Shown here: piece after piece, positions 30,060-39,395 of the stretch
Layout of the letters: each line of letters starts with the position of its first letter
Numbering within the stretch: position 1 is the first letter of the stretch
From: Maribacter antarcticus DSM 21422
GTDB taxonomy: Bacteria; Bacteroidota; Bacteroidia; Flavobacteriales; Flavobacteriaceae
DNA length: 64,000 nt
Assembly: GCF_000621125.1 (NCBI RefSeq)
Contig: NZ_KK211215.1
Coordinates: 37,380 to 101,379, forward strand
Reading direction: 5' to 3'
Notes under the pieces: generated by a model
The model's database searches: none
What the model was told of the DNA's origin: nothing
What the model saw: only the letters and a program-made list of their open reading frames with translations
Program-made: the position numbers and the translations under genes

Positions 30060-31127
30060 TTATAAAGTATTGACGTTGTTTAAGTCTTCAAACGCTTTTT
30101 TCAAACGCTCTATAAAAGAAACTTCACCTTTTCTCAACCAAACTCTTGGGTCATAGTATTTTTTGTTTGGCTCATCTGCGCCTGTTGGATTGCCAATTTG
30201 TGCTTGCAAATAATCCTTATTGTCTTGAATATAATCTCTTACTCCAGCAAGAAAAGCATATTGCAAATCAGTGTCAATATTCATTTTAATAACACCGTAG
30301 CTTATTCCTTCTCTTATTTCTGCTACTGTAGAGCCTGAACCACCGTGAAAAACAAAATCAATATGATTGTGTTCTACATTATATTTCTTTGATATATATT
30401 CTTGAGAATTTAAAAGAATTTTAGGCGTCAGCTTTACATTTCCTGGCTTATAAACACCGTGAACGTTGCCAAAGGCGGCAGCAATGGTAAATCTTGGGCT
30501 TACTTTAGAAAGCTCTTCATAAGCATAGGCTACTTCTTCTGGTTGTGTATATAATTTAGAGTCGTCTACATCTGAATTGTCAACACCATCTTCTTCGCCA
30601 CCTGTAATGCCTAATTCTATTTCTAAGGTCATTTCCATTTTACTCATGCGCTCTAAGTACCCTTTACAGATTTCGATGTTTTCCTCCAAAGGCTCCTCTG
30701 AAAGGTCAATCATGTGCGAGCTGAACAAGGATTTACCCGTTGCTTCGTAGTGTTTTTCGCTTGCATCCAACAAACCGTCTATCCAAGGCAGCAATTTCTT
30801 TGCACAGTGGTCTGTATGTAAAATAACCGTGGCTCCATAAGCTTCGGCTAGCTGATGTACGTGTTTTGCACCTGCAATAGCTCCTTGTATGGCCGCATTC
30901 TGGCTTTCATTAGATAGTCCCTTTCCTGCATTAAATTGTGCACCTCCATTTGAGAATTGAACAATAACGGGTGCATTAAGACTTGCAGCCGTTTCTAGAA
31001 CACCATTTATAGTATCGGATCCTATTACGTTAACTGCTGGTAATGCAAAACCTTTTTCTTTTGCGTAGTTGAATATTTCTTGAACTTGATTTCCGGTAGC
31101 AACTCCCGGTTTAATGTTGTGGTTCAT
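30060..31127 (-). CDS. fbaA: Fructose-bisphosphate aldolase, class II
   Basis: 355 aa zinc-dependent aldolase of glycolysis/gluconeogenesis. Metal and substrate motifs: [15 protein letters not shown] (zinc His and catalytic Asp), [40 protein letters not shown] and [15 protein letters not shown]. Length fits the class IIA E. coli-type enzyme. ATG 31127 chosen: the longer frame to 31175 overlaps the -7 box at 31164-31171 and is not conserved. 35 bp upstream of accD on the same strand. Confidence 0.96.
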   Translation of the reverse strand: MNHNIKPGVATGNQVQEIFNYAKEKGFALPAVNVIGSDTINGVLETAASLNAPVIVQFSNGGAQFNAGKGLSNESQNAAIQGAIAGAKHVHQLAEAYGATVILHTDHCAKKLLPWIDGLLDASEKHYEATGKSLFSSHMIDLSEEPLEENIEICKGYLERMSKMEMTLEIELGITGGEEDGVDNSDVDDSKLYTQPEEVAYAYEELSKVSPRFTIAAAFGNVHGVYKPGNVKLTPKILLNSQEYISKKYNVEHNHIDFVFHGGSGSTVAEIREGISYGVIKMNIDTDLQYAFLAGVRDYIQDNKDYLQAQIGNPTGADEPNKKYYDPRVWLRKGEVSFIERLKKAFEDLNNVNTL

Positions 31128-31163
31128 AGTCTTCTGATCTTTAGTTTTCAAAAAATTAAGAAA

Positions 31164-31171
31164 CAAAAGTA
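31164..31171 (-). promoter_or_regulatory. Flavobacterial -7 box (TACTTTTG) for fbaA-accD
   Basis: TAnnTTTG match 36 bp upstream of the chosen fbaA start, in the 59-bp gap after tamL. Supports the shorter fbaA start. Confidence 0.5.
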
Positions 31172-31186
31172 ACAAAACAATTAGAC

Positions 31187-33793
31187 TTAAAAAGGATAGT
31201 TAATACCTATTTGCAATACAGAATTGGCAAAATTATAGGTCCTGAACCATCTTTTGGACTGTATTTCCGCAGGATTGTAGGTTTTGAAGCCTAGGTCTAG
31301 GCGAAAAAGGAAATACGTAAAATCGTAGCGAAGCCCAAAACCGGTACCCAAGGCAATATCTTTTAAGGAGGAGATGCCGCTAAAAGTGGCATCAGGGTCG
31401 GTAACATCATCAAAAACATTCCAGATATTACCCGCATCGGCAAAAATAGCTCCGTTCATAGCTCCTGCAATTGGGAAGCGATATTCTAGATTCAAAGCCA
31501 GCTTAAGATTGGCTTCATTAAAATCATTTACTGCAGAGGTCCTTCCAGGCCCTAATGAGTAGGGGAACCAAGCTCGATTATCGTTGGAGCCTCCGCCAAA
31601 GTAACTACGTACAAACGGTATATTGTTAGAGTTACCATAAGGGATAGCGATCCCAAAGAATGTTCTTGCCGCCAGCACATTGGAGCGCGATAGGTCCCAG
31701 TACTTTACAAAGTCCAACTCTGTTTTTAAGTATTGTGAAAAGGGAACATTAAATACCAATAACTGAGTATCTTTTTCGTTGAACGGAAGTATGCCGGACA
31801 GGCCAGCCAATAAATTCCCGGCACCTTCCAGTTTCCATCGAAACTGGTAAAAACTATTGTCCGTTATACCGTTTCTATTGTTTTTGTTGAACGTATAGTT
31901 GGTAGTGAAAATAAGATTGTTCTCCGTTAATCGTTGCTCTCTTTCCTCAATACTATTCACTTCATTAAAGTCTTCTAATGTTAGTCCATTTGAGGTGATG
32001 GGAATTTCGCCACTAAGCACATCATCAATAAACCTATCTGTGCCAATACTTTCTGGGCTTAAGGCTTCTACAGGGGTAGTAAGATTTCCATTTCCATCAA
32101 AATAAATTGGGTTTACCACGATAGCATCTTCTGTAGCTATTCTGTTAAGCACGTTATATGTATTGCGGTATACATTAAAAAAGCGATTGCTATTTACATT
32201 ACGTACATATTGTACGTTCAACAGTTCTATATTGTGTTTTTTGAATTCTGATGGTGTCCAGTTATAGCTTAAGACACTATTTAATGTTTGCTTGTCCAAG
32301 CCAATGTTTCTTTGAAAACTTGTGCCTATGGCAACTCGCGTTTTAGGTAAGGTGTAGTTGGGAATAAGTTTGTTAGTATTTAGGAAAGGGAACCATATCC
32401 GCGGAAAGTCTAATGTAATATCGCCCCCAATTTCCGAGAAGAAATCCTCTTGAAATGAAGGGCTACTTAATAAGCCGAAAGTTGCGTCACCAGATATGCT
32501 CAAGTTTTCAGCTCCTTTGAAAATATTTCTTATAAGTAAGGATGCGTTTACTCCAACGCCAAGTCTTCTAATGTTGGACCTGCTGACATCAAAGTTTGTT
32601 CCTAGTGAGTACTTTGTTTTTGGAGCTAAATAAATACTAGTGTTCACACTATTTGCAGAGCTGTCTTCCTCGAAAATTATATTGGGGTATTTAAAAATAT
32701 TTAAACTGTTTAACTGTCTTGAAGTTCTTATTTTATCCAAGTCTCTATAGGTGTTTCCTTTTTTAAAGAAGATGGCATTTGCCAAGGTCTTGGGTCTTAT
32801 TTGAAATTTATCAGAATAGTAAATAGTATAGTCACCATATTCTACAGCTATCAATGAGTCTTTTTTATCGGAAGAAAGATAGTCAGTGTAAACATCTATA
32901 TGGTTTATTTTTTCCACTTTATATTCTGCGGTAGTTACCTCGTTTTCACCTCGTTTTTTTAAATCTCCAATATTTAGGACAATGTTCATTTTTTGATCTG
33001 CTCCTTTTGCCGTAGTGTCCCTAGCAATATCAAAGGTGATTGAGCTTTCCTGAAAATTACGAACACCACTGTTTCTAAAGATTGTGGTAAGTCTCTCTCG
33101 TTCTGCGTTAAAAATATCACGATCAAACTGTTGTCCGGTTTGAATTAAAGATTGTTTGGAGTTAATAAAGTAGAGTGAATCTATGGCATTGGAAGATATT
33201 TCGTTGGATATTGAGTCTACTATAAAAGGGTGTCCTAGGGAAATTTGATAGCCTACTGTTGCCCGCTGTTTACGCCCAGTAGAATCTATACTGTAATGCG
33301 TGGTATTGTTAAAGTAACCTCTGTCGTAGTAATAGGAGCTAAGTCGTTGCAGGCTTCTTCGTGTTCTCGAGGTGTCTAGCACTACAGGTGCCTCTCCAAT
33401 ATCTTTTAACCAATTACTCAAGCCAGACACCAGAAAGGACTCCCCTAAACGTTCTACCTGTTTAGCGGAGAGTGCCTTTGTTAGCCGTTTTTTTCTATTA
33501 GGGTTGTTATTTAGCCATGTCTGGAATAAAGAATCTGGATTTTCTTTAGCAATGTTATACAGGTTAAGTCTAAGTGGGTAGCCTAAAAGTGCAGCATTTG
33601 GTTTTTGGTAGATAAGGCTTTCTATGGCCTCATTGTTGACTTCAAGAGAATCTATAAGTAATTCGTTTTTTACTATCAGATATTCATGGTCACTTACTTT
33701 TTTTAAGGAATTACACGACAGCACTACCATTGCTAGAAGCGATAATAAGCTTATTTTAGCTATGTTGTTTTTAAAGCATAGTACCGTATTCAT
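31187..33793 (-). CDS. tamL: TamL-type BamA/Omp85 outer-membrane assembly lipoprotein
   Basis: 868 aa from ATG 33793. It starts with a lipoprotein signal (Cys27 in VVLSC), which distinguishes the Bacteroidota TamL from proteobacterial TamA. POTRA-like modules occupy the N-terminal half (FQTWLNNNPNRKKRLTKA, SYYYDRGYFNNTTHYSID, LNIGDLKKRGENEV). An Omp85 surface-antigen barrel forms the C-terminal half and ends in the typical aromatic residue (NYPF). Barrel motifs include SYFGGGSNDNRAWFPYSLGPG and RFPIAGAMNGAIFADAGNIW. Expected to pair with a TamB-like partner encoded elsewhere. Start 33802 is possible but would sit against the -7 box. Confidence 0.88.
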   Translation of the reverse strand: MNTVLCFKNNIAKISLLSLLAMVVLSCNSLKKVSDHEYLIVKNELLIDSLEVNNEAIESLIYQKPNAALLGYPLRLNLYNIAKENPDSLFQTWLNNNPNRKKRLTKALSAKQVERLGESFLVSGLSNWLKDIGEAPVVLDTSRTRRSLQRLSSYYYDRGYFNNTTHYSIDSTGRKQRATVGYQISLGHPFIVDSISNEISSNAIDSLYFINSKQSLIQTGQQFDRDIFNAERERLTTIFRNSGVRNFQESSITFDIARDTTAKGADQKMNIVLNIGDLKKRGENEVTTAEYKVEKINHIDVYTDYLSSDKKDSLIAVEYGDYTIYYSDKFQIRPKTLANAIFFKKGNTYRDLDKIRTSRQLNSLNIFKYPNIIFEEDSSANSVNTSIYLAPKTKYSLGTNFDVSRSNIRRLGVGVNASLLIRNIFKGAENLSISGDATFGLLSSPSFQEDFFSEIGGDITLDFPRIWFPFLNTNKLIPNYTLPKTRVAIGTSFQRNIGLDKQTLNSVLSYNWTPSEFKKHNIELLNVQYVRNVNSNRFFNVYRNTYNVLNRIATEDAIVVNPIYFDGNGNLTTPVEALSPESIGTDRFIDDVLSGEIPITSNGLTLEDFNEVNSIEEREQRLTENNLIFTTNYTFNKNNRNGITDNSFYQFRWKLEGAGNLLAGLSGILPFNEKDTQLLVFNVPFSQYLKTELDFVKYWDLSRSNVLAARTFFGIAIPYGNSNNIPFVRSYFGGGSNDNRAWFPYSLGPGRTSAVNDFNEANLKLALNLEYRFPIAGAMNGAIFADAGNIWNVFDDVTDPDATFSGISSLKDIALGTGFGLRYDFTYFLFRLDLGFKTYNPAEIQSKRWFRTYNFANSVLQIGINYPF

Positions 33794-33799
33794 AGAAAT

Positions 33800-33807
33800 C
33801 AAAAATA
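33800..33807 (-). promoter_or_regulatory. -7 box (TATTTTTG) immediately before tamL
   Basis: TAnnTTTG match ending only 6 bp before ATG 33793, which would make the tamL mRNA leaderless or nearly so. No TTG at the -33 position. Also lies in the 24-bp divergent gap to the SpoU methylase gene. Confidence 0.35.
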
Positions 33808-33817
33808 CATTATTTGA

Positions 33818-34543
33818 ATGGTTGTTAAAAGTGAATTGAAACTAATAAAAAGCTTACAGCAAAAAAAGTACCGAAATGAACATGGGCTATTTGTAATAGA
33901 AGGGAAAAAGGCCTTGGAGGAACTTCTTGCTTCCGTTATTTTGCCATACAAGGTATACGTTACCAACACTGCAAATTTTAATGTGAAGTGTGATTGCCTA
34001 CAGCTAGTTTCAGCCAAAGAATTACAGCAGATGAGTGCGCTTAAAAACTCCAACGGTGTATTGGGCGTATTTCATATACTTCCTTCAGAACCTATTGGAT
34101 TTAAAGATTGGATTTTGGTTTTGGACGGTATTCAAGATCCAGGTAATTTAGGGACGATTATTCGATTGTGTGATTGGTTTGGAATTTCAAGTTTGGTCTG
34201 TTCTCAAGACACGGTAGATTGTTATAATCCTAAAGTATTACAGGCTACTATGGGTTCTATTGCAAGAGTAAATATTTCATATACGGATCTCTCGCTTTTT
34301 TTACAGGGTAATATTCTCCCAGTTTACGGTTCGTTTATGAATGGTGCATCGGTGTATGAAAGTGAATTGCCCGAAAAAGGAATTTTGGTCATGGGCAATG
34401 AAGGTAATGGTATTTCTGATGCTGTGACACAGTTTTGTACCTATGGTATTTCTGTACCGCAGTACGGAAAAGCTACTACTGAAAGCCTAAATGTAGGGAC
34501 GGCATCGGCTATTTTGTTGAATGAAATTAGACGTAAGGAATAA
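33818..34543 (+). CDS. SpoU/TrmH-family RNA 2'-O-methyltransferase
   Basis: 241 aa SPOUT enzyme. N-terminal substrate-binding domain (KLIKSLQQKKYRNEHGLFVIEGKKALEEL) followed by the knotted domain with motif 1 LDGIQDPGNLGTIIRLCDWFG, motif 2 LVMGNEGNGIS and motif 3 SLNVGTASAILLNEI. Methylates an rRNA or tRNA ribose; the precise target (RlmB-like) cannot be decided by eye. Divergent from tamL and convergent with porT, with only 4 bp between the stop codons. Confidence 0.93.
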   Translation: MVVKSELKLIKSLQQKKYRNEHGLFVIEGKKALEELLASVILPYKVYVTNTANFNVKCDCLQLVSAKELQQMSALKNSNGVLGVFHILPSEPIGFKDWILVLDGIQDPGNLGTIIRLCDWFGISSLVCSQDTVDCYNPKVLQATMGSIARVNISYTDLSLFLQGNILPVYGSFMNGASVYESELPEKGILVMGNEGNGISDAVTQFCTYGISVPQYGKATTESLNVGTASAILLNEIRRKE

Positions 34544-34547
34544 GTTT

Positions 34548-35243
34548 TTATTCAAAAGTGAAGTTTACAAAAACACCTCTGGTGCGCATCGTATCAATGT
34601 TTCCTGTCCATGGGCTGTTTGGGTCATTGTCCCTAATTAGTTCGTCTGTCAATGCAAAAACACCACGGATAGAAGGGCTGAACTTGAAATATTCCAAGTA
34701 AAAGTCAATGCCAAAACCGAGTTCGTAGTTGTAGACCCATTTTGTCATTCTAAAAGTTCCTGCTGAATTATCATCAAGGCTACTTTCGTTGCTACCAAGG
34801 TTTAAGGACATAGAGCCACCACCGATAATGAATGGTTTCCAATTACCTATTCTGCGTGTACTGGCTTTTAGTAGTAATGGAAAGTTGATATATGTTGATT
34901 TAATTTCCCTTATTGCATCTCGCTCTTCTTCAAAACCTGGAAAGCCAATGGTCCTTGCCGTGTAATGTAATCCTGGTTCTATTCTAAGATCCAGAAATTC
35001 ATTCAACCGCATTTCGCCAATAAGTCCTACGTTGAATCCTAGTGTTTTGGTGGTAAGTATATCCCTGTCGTTATCTATATAATCGAACTTGAAGTCATAC
35101 TGGTTAAAACCTAGGAAGTAACCATAATTTAAAAACTTCTTATCCTCATTCTCCTTGTTGAGTACAGGTTTTTCATTAAATTGTGCACTAGTCCATTGCG
35201 TGGCGAATAGCAAAATAATACCTATTAAAATCCATTTCTTCAT
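34548..35243 (-). CDS. porT: Type IX secretion / gliding outer-membrane protein PorT
   Basis: 231 aa exported beta-barrel protein. Signal peptide to about residue 20 (FATQWTSAQ); then repeated amphipathic strands (KFLNYGYFLGFNQYDFKF, LGFNVGLIGEMRLNEFLDLRIEPGLHYTAR, TYINFPLLLKASTRR) and a C-terminal aromatic strand (VFVNFTFE). This pattern and the position next to ubiE are typical of porT/sprT in Flavobacteriia. PorT is needed for T9SS function. Downstream of ubiE on the same strand with a 66-bp gap. Confidence 0.88.
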   Translation of the reverse strand: MKKWILIGIILLFATQWTSAQFNEKPVLNKENEDKKFLNYGYFLGFNQYDFKFDYIDNDRDILTTKTLGFNVGLIGEMRLNEFLDLRIEPGLHYTARTIGFPGFEEERDAIREIKSTYINFPLLLKASTRRIGNWKPFIIGGGSMSLNLGSNESSLDDNSAGTFRMTKWVYNYELGFGIDFYLEYFKFSPSIRGVFALTDELIRDNDPNSPWTGNIDTMRTRGVFVNFTFE

Positions 35244-35309
35244 CTAAAACTAATTACAAAAACCTGCACAAAGTATGATTAAATTACAGCGTAAGGATAG
35301 CTAAATCTA

Positions 35310-36041
35310 TTACGCTTTCTTAGCAACATAAATTGATGCCACCCCAAATGTTTGGGGGATATTGGTTACCTCTATAAACCCGATTTTGCGTAAAATATTG
35401 TTGAAGGTTTCACCATGTGGAAAAACGGCTGCAGATTCGCTTAAATAGCCATAGGCGGAATTATCTTTTGAGAAAACCTTCCCTATCACGGGTAGCACAT
35501 ATTTGGAGTACAGCTGATAGCCCTGTTTAAAGGGCGTCTTTGTCGGTACTGAGGTTTCAAGAATAACCAAGGCTCCTTGTGGTTTCAATACGCGTAGAAT
35601 TTCGGAAAGTCCAGTTTCTAAGGTTTCAAAGTTTCGAACTCCAAAGGATACGGTTACGGCATCGAACGAATTATCTGCAAAAGATAGTTTTTCGCTATCG
35701 CCTACAATCATTTCAATCGTGCTATCTAGGTTTTTGTGTTTGACCTTATCTTTTCCGACTGCCAACATACCTGAAGATATATCGAGGCCAACGATTTTTC
35801 GTGCACCAGTTTTCACCAAAGCAATAGCCAAATCTCCAGTTCCCGTGGCGATATCCAAGATGGTCTGTGGGGATTCTTTTTTAAGTAAAGCGACGACTCT
35901 CTTTCTCCATTTTATATCTATTCCAAAGGAAATAACACGGTTTAAGCCATCATAGTCTTTCGAAATCGTATCGAACATTTTAGTGACTTGTTCTTTCTTG
36001 CCAAGATTAGAATCTTTGTATGGAGTAACCTTTTCTGGCAT
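35310..36041 (-). CDS. menG: Demethylmenaquinone methyltransferase (UbiE/MenG)
   Basis: 243 aa SAM-dependent C-methyltransferase of menaquinone synthesis. SAM motif [15 protein letters not shown], then [37 protein letters not shown] and [15 protein letters not shown], all typical of UbiE/MenG. Start set to ATG 36041 ([16 protein letters not shown]): a full TTG-N21-TATCTTTG promoter lies inside the frame's upstream extension (to 36116), so the longer form cannot be encoded by that transcript. Menaquinone would be the electron acceptor for NQR in the same window. Confidence 0.95.
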   Translation of the reverse strand: MPEKVTPYKDSNLGKKEQVTKMFDTISKDYDGLNRVISFGIDIKWRKRVVALLKKESPQTILDIATGTGDLAIALVKTGARKIVGLDISSGMLAVGKDKVKHKNLDSTIEMIVGDSEKLSFADNSFDAVTVSFGVRNFETLETGLSEILRVLKPQGALVILETSVPTKTPFKQGYQLYSKYVLPVIGKVFSKDNSAYGYLSESAAVFPHGETFNNILRKIGFIEVTNIPQTFGVASIYVAKKA

Positions 36042-36058
36042 AACATTATTTTTTTTTG

Positions 36059-36090
36059 CAAAGATACGATATAGGAAAGTAGACTTCCAA
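36059..36090 (-). promoter_or_regulatory. Complete flavobacterial promoter for menG-porT (TTG / 21 nt / TATCTTTG)
   Basis: Minus-strand TTG at 36088-36090, 21-nt spacer and -7 box TATCTTTG at 36059-36066, 18 bp before the menG start. One of the two best promoter matches in the window. Confidence 0.7.
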
Positions 36091-36279
36091 AAATTTCGAT
36101 TTTCATGATGTAACAAGACCGATGGTTAAAAAGGCTAAAAAAAATGCTACCCTAATAAAATTATGTAATTTTACAGTCTATTACATGCCTAATTCTTTAA
36201 ATGCAGTTTTAATACTGGTATAATTGACCCTTATTAAAAAGTGTTATGGACACCAAGAAGAGGTAACCTAAGAAATTAA

Positions 36280-37629
36280 ATGAAAATTATTATTGCAGGC
36301 GCAGGTGAGGTAGGGTTTCATTTGGCTAAGCTACTTTCCTACGAGTCGCAAAACATCACGTTGATAGACACACATAAAGAGAGCCTTGCTTATGCGGATA
36401 GTCACTTGGATATTCGAGTCTTAAAAGGTGATGCTACTTCCATTTCCGTACTTAGGGATGCTCAAGTGGAGGAGTCCGATTTGGTAATTGGTGTCACTTC
36501 CTCTGAAACTACTAATATTACCCTTTGCATGCTGGCCAAGCAATTGGGATGTAAGCAGACCATCGCTAGGATTTCTAATACCGAGTTTGTAGATAATAAG
36601 GAGCTGTTAAAGTTCTCGGAGCTGGGTATAGACGAACTTATTTCTCCAGAGGAGTTGGCGGCAAAGGAAATTCAGTTATTATTGAATAAATCTGCCTTTA
36701 ACGATACATTTGAGTTTGATGACGGTAAATTGATTATGGTGGGCGTATCCTTACCCAAAATGGCCCCTTTTGTGGGTAAGATGGTAAAGGAGGCCGCGAA
36801 GATTTTTCCTGAACTTCACTTTATGCCTATTGCCTTAAAACGTATGGGGACCCAGTATACGGTTATTCCTAGAGGAGACACCGTTTTTAAGGAAGGTGAT
36901 CAAGTATACTTTATTACAGTAAAAGAAGGTGTAGATGAGCTATACAAACTTACAGGAAAGAAGAAAGAGGATATAAAAAATGTAATGATTTTGGGCGGCA
37001 GCAAGGTGGGCTATAAAACTGCTAGAGATTTGTGCAACAATAAGTTTAACGTTAAACTTATTGAAAAGAACAAGGAAAAGGCATTTGACCTAGCGGATGA
37101 CTTACCAAATGCCTTGGTAATTAACGGGGACGGAAGGAACGTAGAGCTGTTAGACGAGGAAAGTCTCGAATCGATGGACGCCTTTATAGCTGTTACCGGT
37201 AATTCCGAAACGAATATAATGTCCTGTTTGGTTGCCAAGTCCAAACATATAAAGAAGACCATTGCTTTGGTGGAGAATATGGATTATTTTCAACTGTCCC
37301 ACTCTATAGGTATAGATACTTTAATCAATAAAAAATTATTGGCAGCCAATAATATTTTTAGGCATATCAGAAGAGGAGAAGTGGTTGCCATGATGCGATT
37401 GAATAATTTGAACGCAGAAATATTGGAGTTTATTGTAAAGAAAGATTCTCGTGTTACAGGAGCTATTATTCGAGATCTTAATTTTCCTAAAGCAGCTACA
37501 ATTGGAGGTGTAGTAAGAGATGGGAAAGGGATTATTGCCTTAGGTGGCTTTGAAATTAGGGCTGGAGATAGGGTTGTGGTTTGTTGTCTTCCAGAAGAAA
37601 TACCAAAAATAGAACGAATGTTCCTTTAA
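36280..37629 (+). CDS. trkA: Trk potassium uptake regulatory subunit TrkA
   Basis: 449 aa cytoplasmic gating protein with two RCK modules. Each begins with a dinucleotide-binding motif: MKIIIAGAGEVGFHLAKLLS at residue 1 and NVMILGGSKVGYKTARDL near 230. Each is followed by a TrkA_C domain (KMAPFVGKMVKEAAKIFPEL; DSRVTGAIIRDLNFPKAA). Full length. One intervening base separates its stop from trkH, so the two are cotranscribed and probably translationally coupled. Confidence 0.96.
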   Translation: MKIIIAGAGEVGFHLAKLLSYESQNITLIDTHKESLAYADSHLDIRVLKGDATSISVLRDAQVEESDLVIGVTSSETTNITLCMLAKQLGCKQTIARISNTEFVDNKELLKFSELGIDELISPEELAAKEIQLLLNKSAFNDTFEFDDGKLIMVGVSLPKMAPFVGKMVKEAAKIFPELHFMPIALKRMGTQYTVIPRGDTVFKEGDQVYFITVKEGVDELYKLTGKKKEDIKNVMILGGSKVGYKTARDLCNNKFNVKLIEKNKEKAFDLADDLPNALVINGDGRNVELLDEESLESMDAFIAVTGNSETNIMSCLVAKSKHIKKTIALVENMDYFQLSHSIGIDTLINKKLLAANNIFRHIRRGEVVAMMRLNNLNAEILEFIVKKDSRVTGAIIRDLNFPKAATIGGVVRDGKGIIALGGFEIRAGDRVVVCCLPEEIPKIERMFL

Positions 37630-37630
37630 C

Positions 37631-39124
37631 ATGCGCCTAAACTCAAGGATTATATTTCATATCATGGGGCTTTTGCTCTTATGTAATGGCGGCTTTATGC
37701 TTATCGCAGCAGTCGTCAGTGCGGTTTATCAAGACGGTGCTACGCTTAGTATGTCTTTGGCTTCTATTTCTACTATGTTTGCTGGGGTTTTTGCCATGTA
37801 CAATACCCGTGGGCATCTCAAAGAGGTTAAGAAAAGGGAGGGTTATATTATTGTGACCTTTGGTTGGATAGTGATGTCTATTTCAGGAATGCTACCGTAC
37901 ATATTTTCAGGAGCTATTCCTGACGTAACTAATGCTTTTTTTGAAACTATTTCCGGATATACTACAACCGGAGCTTCTATTATAGATGATATAGAGTCTA
38001 TGCCAGAGGGCATCCTATTTTGGAGGAGCCTTACACATTGGATTGGCGGTATGGGAATCATTGTTCTGGCTATCGCGATTTTACCATTGTTAGGTATTGG
38101 CGGTATGCAGTTGTTTGCAGCTGAGGCCCCAGGGCCAAGTGCAGATAAATTACATCCAAGGATAACAGATACCGCTAAACGTTTATGGTTAATTTATGTT
38201 GGGTATACTGTAGCTGAGACTATCTTATTGAAATTAGCAGGCATGTCTTTTTTCGATGCTATAAACCACGCACTAGCTACATTGTCCACAGGAGGATTCT
38301 CTACCAAGAACGCCAGTGTTGCCCATTGGAACGATCAACCGTTGATACAGTATATTATTATTGTCTTTATGTTTTTGGCAGGAACCAATTTTGTCTTGAG
38401 TTATTTTGCCTTTAAGGGGAAAGTGCAAAAAGTAATTAAGGATGAGGAGTTTAAGTTTTATTTACTGTTTATAGTATTGGCCACCGTTATTACTGGTTTA
38501 GTTATTTATTTCAGGGCGAATATAAGCGAGTTAACTCCTGGTTACCCCATGGTTTTAGGACAGGCAGAAAGTTCATTTAGGCACGCTTTGTTTCAGGTAG
38601 TTGCCGTCGTAACCACAACCGGCTTTGTAAGTGCCGATTTTACTCAATGGACACCATTCTTAACGATTTTCTTTTTTGGACTATTCTTTATGGGAGGTTC
38701 GGCCGGATCTACTTCTGGAGGAATAAAAGTGATGCGACATTTATTGATTATCAAAAACGGACTATTGGAGTTCAAGCGCACCTTGCACACCAATGCGGTG
38801 ATACCGGTACGTCACAACAACAAAACCGTTAAGGAGAATATCGTTTACAATATTATTGGATTTTTTGTTCTGTATATGCTCCTTTTTATAATAGGTGCCA
38901 TGGTATTAGGATTTTTAGGACTCGATTTTGAGTCTGCTATTGGTGGTGCTGCGTCCTCTCTAGGTAATGTTGGTCCTGCTTTTGGCAGTTTAAACCCAGT
39001 AAGTAATTTTAATAATTTACCAGATTTAGCCAAATGGTGGTGTGGATTCTTAATGCTTGCAGGAAGGTTGGAGCTTTTTACCGTACTTATTCTGTTGACG
39101 CCATATTTCTGGAAGCGTACCTAA
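37631..39124 (+). CDS. trkH: Trk potassium uptake channel subunit TrkH
   Basis: 497 aa membrane protein of the TrkH/KtrB family, about ten or more hydrophobic helices. The four pore loops are visible with their filter glycines: GYTTTGASII, ALATLSTGGFST, VVAVVTTTGFVSADF and AASSLGNVGPAFG. Basic C-terminal end (YFWKRT). Partner of TrkA one base upstream. A likely terminator lies about 210 bp downstream. Confidence 0.96.
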   Translation: MRLNSRIIFHIMGLLLLCNGGFMLIAAVVSAVYQDGATLSMSLASISTMFAGVFAMYNTRGHLKEVKKREGYIIVTFGWIVMSISGMLPYIFSGAIPDVTNAFFETISGYTTTGASIIDDIESMPEGILFWRSLTHWIGGMGIIVLAIAILPLLGIGGMQLFAAEAPGPSADKLHPRITDTAKRLWLIYVGYTVAETILLKLAGMSFFDAINHALATLSTGGFSTKNASVAHWNDQPLIQYIIIVFMFLAGTNFVLSYFAFKGKVQKVIKDEEFKFYLLFIVLATVITGLVIYFRANISELTPGYPMVLGQAESSFRHALFQVVAVVTTTGFVSADFTQWTPFLTIFFFGLFFMGGSAGSTSGGIKVMRHLLIIKNGLLEFKRTLHTNAVIPVRHNNKTVKENIVYNIIGFFVLYMLLFIIGAMVLGFLGLDFESAIGGAASSLGNVGPAFGSLNPVSNFNNLPDLAKWWCGFLMLAGRLELFTVLILLTPYFWKRT

Positions 39125-39336
39125 GCGTGGTATTCTTCGCTTTGTAATAATTACTACTGTTGTGGTGCTATTTTTAAATATTATGGAACTCATAAACAGC
39201 ATGAAAGGCTTTACATCTGTGCTAGAGCAAACATTTTACCATGAGAGATTAAGAACTTTTTTCAACGGCTAGTAATCTAACTGTATATATGAGTTCGCAC
39301 ATACTATTGCAGTGTTATATGGGCAGATATTACTAA

Positions 39337-39368
39337 AAAACCTCAGATGAATATACAAATGAGGTTTT
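39337..39368. terminator. Terminator between trkH and the aminotransferase gene
   Basis: 9-bp perfect stem (39337-39345 with 39360-39368) with A and T flanks and a 14-nt loop, between convergent genes. Confidence 0.65.
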
Positions 39369-39395
39369 CCTTATCTAATTTAGATATTCTAAAGC

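Noticed and set aside
36042..36116. Longer N-terminus for menG
   Set aside because: A complete TTG-N21-TATCTTTG promoter lies inside it and the extra residues are not conserved.
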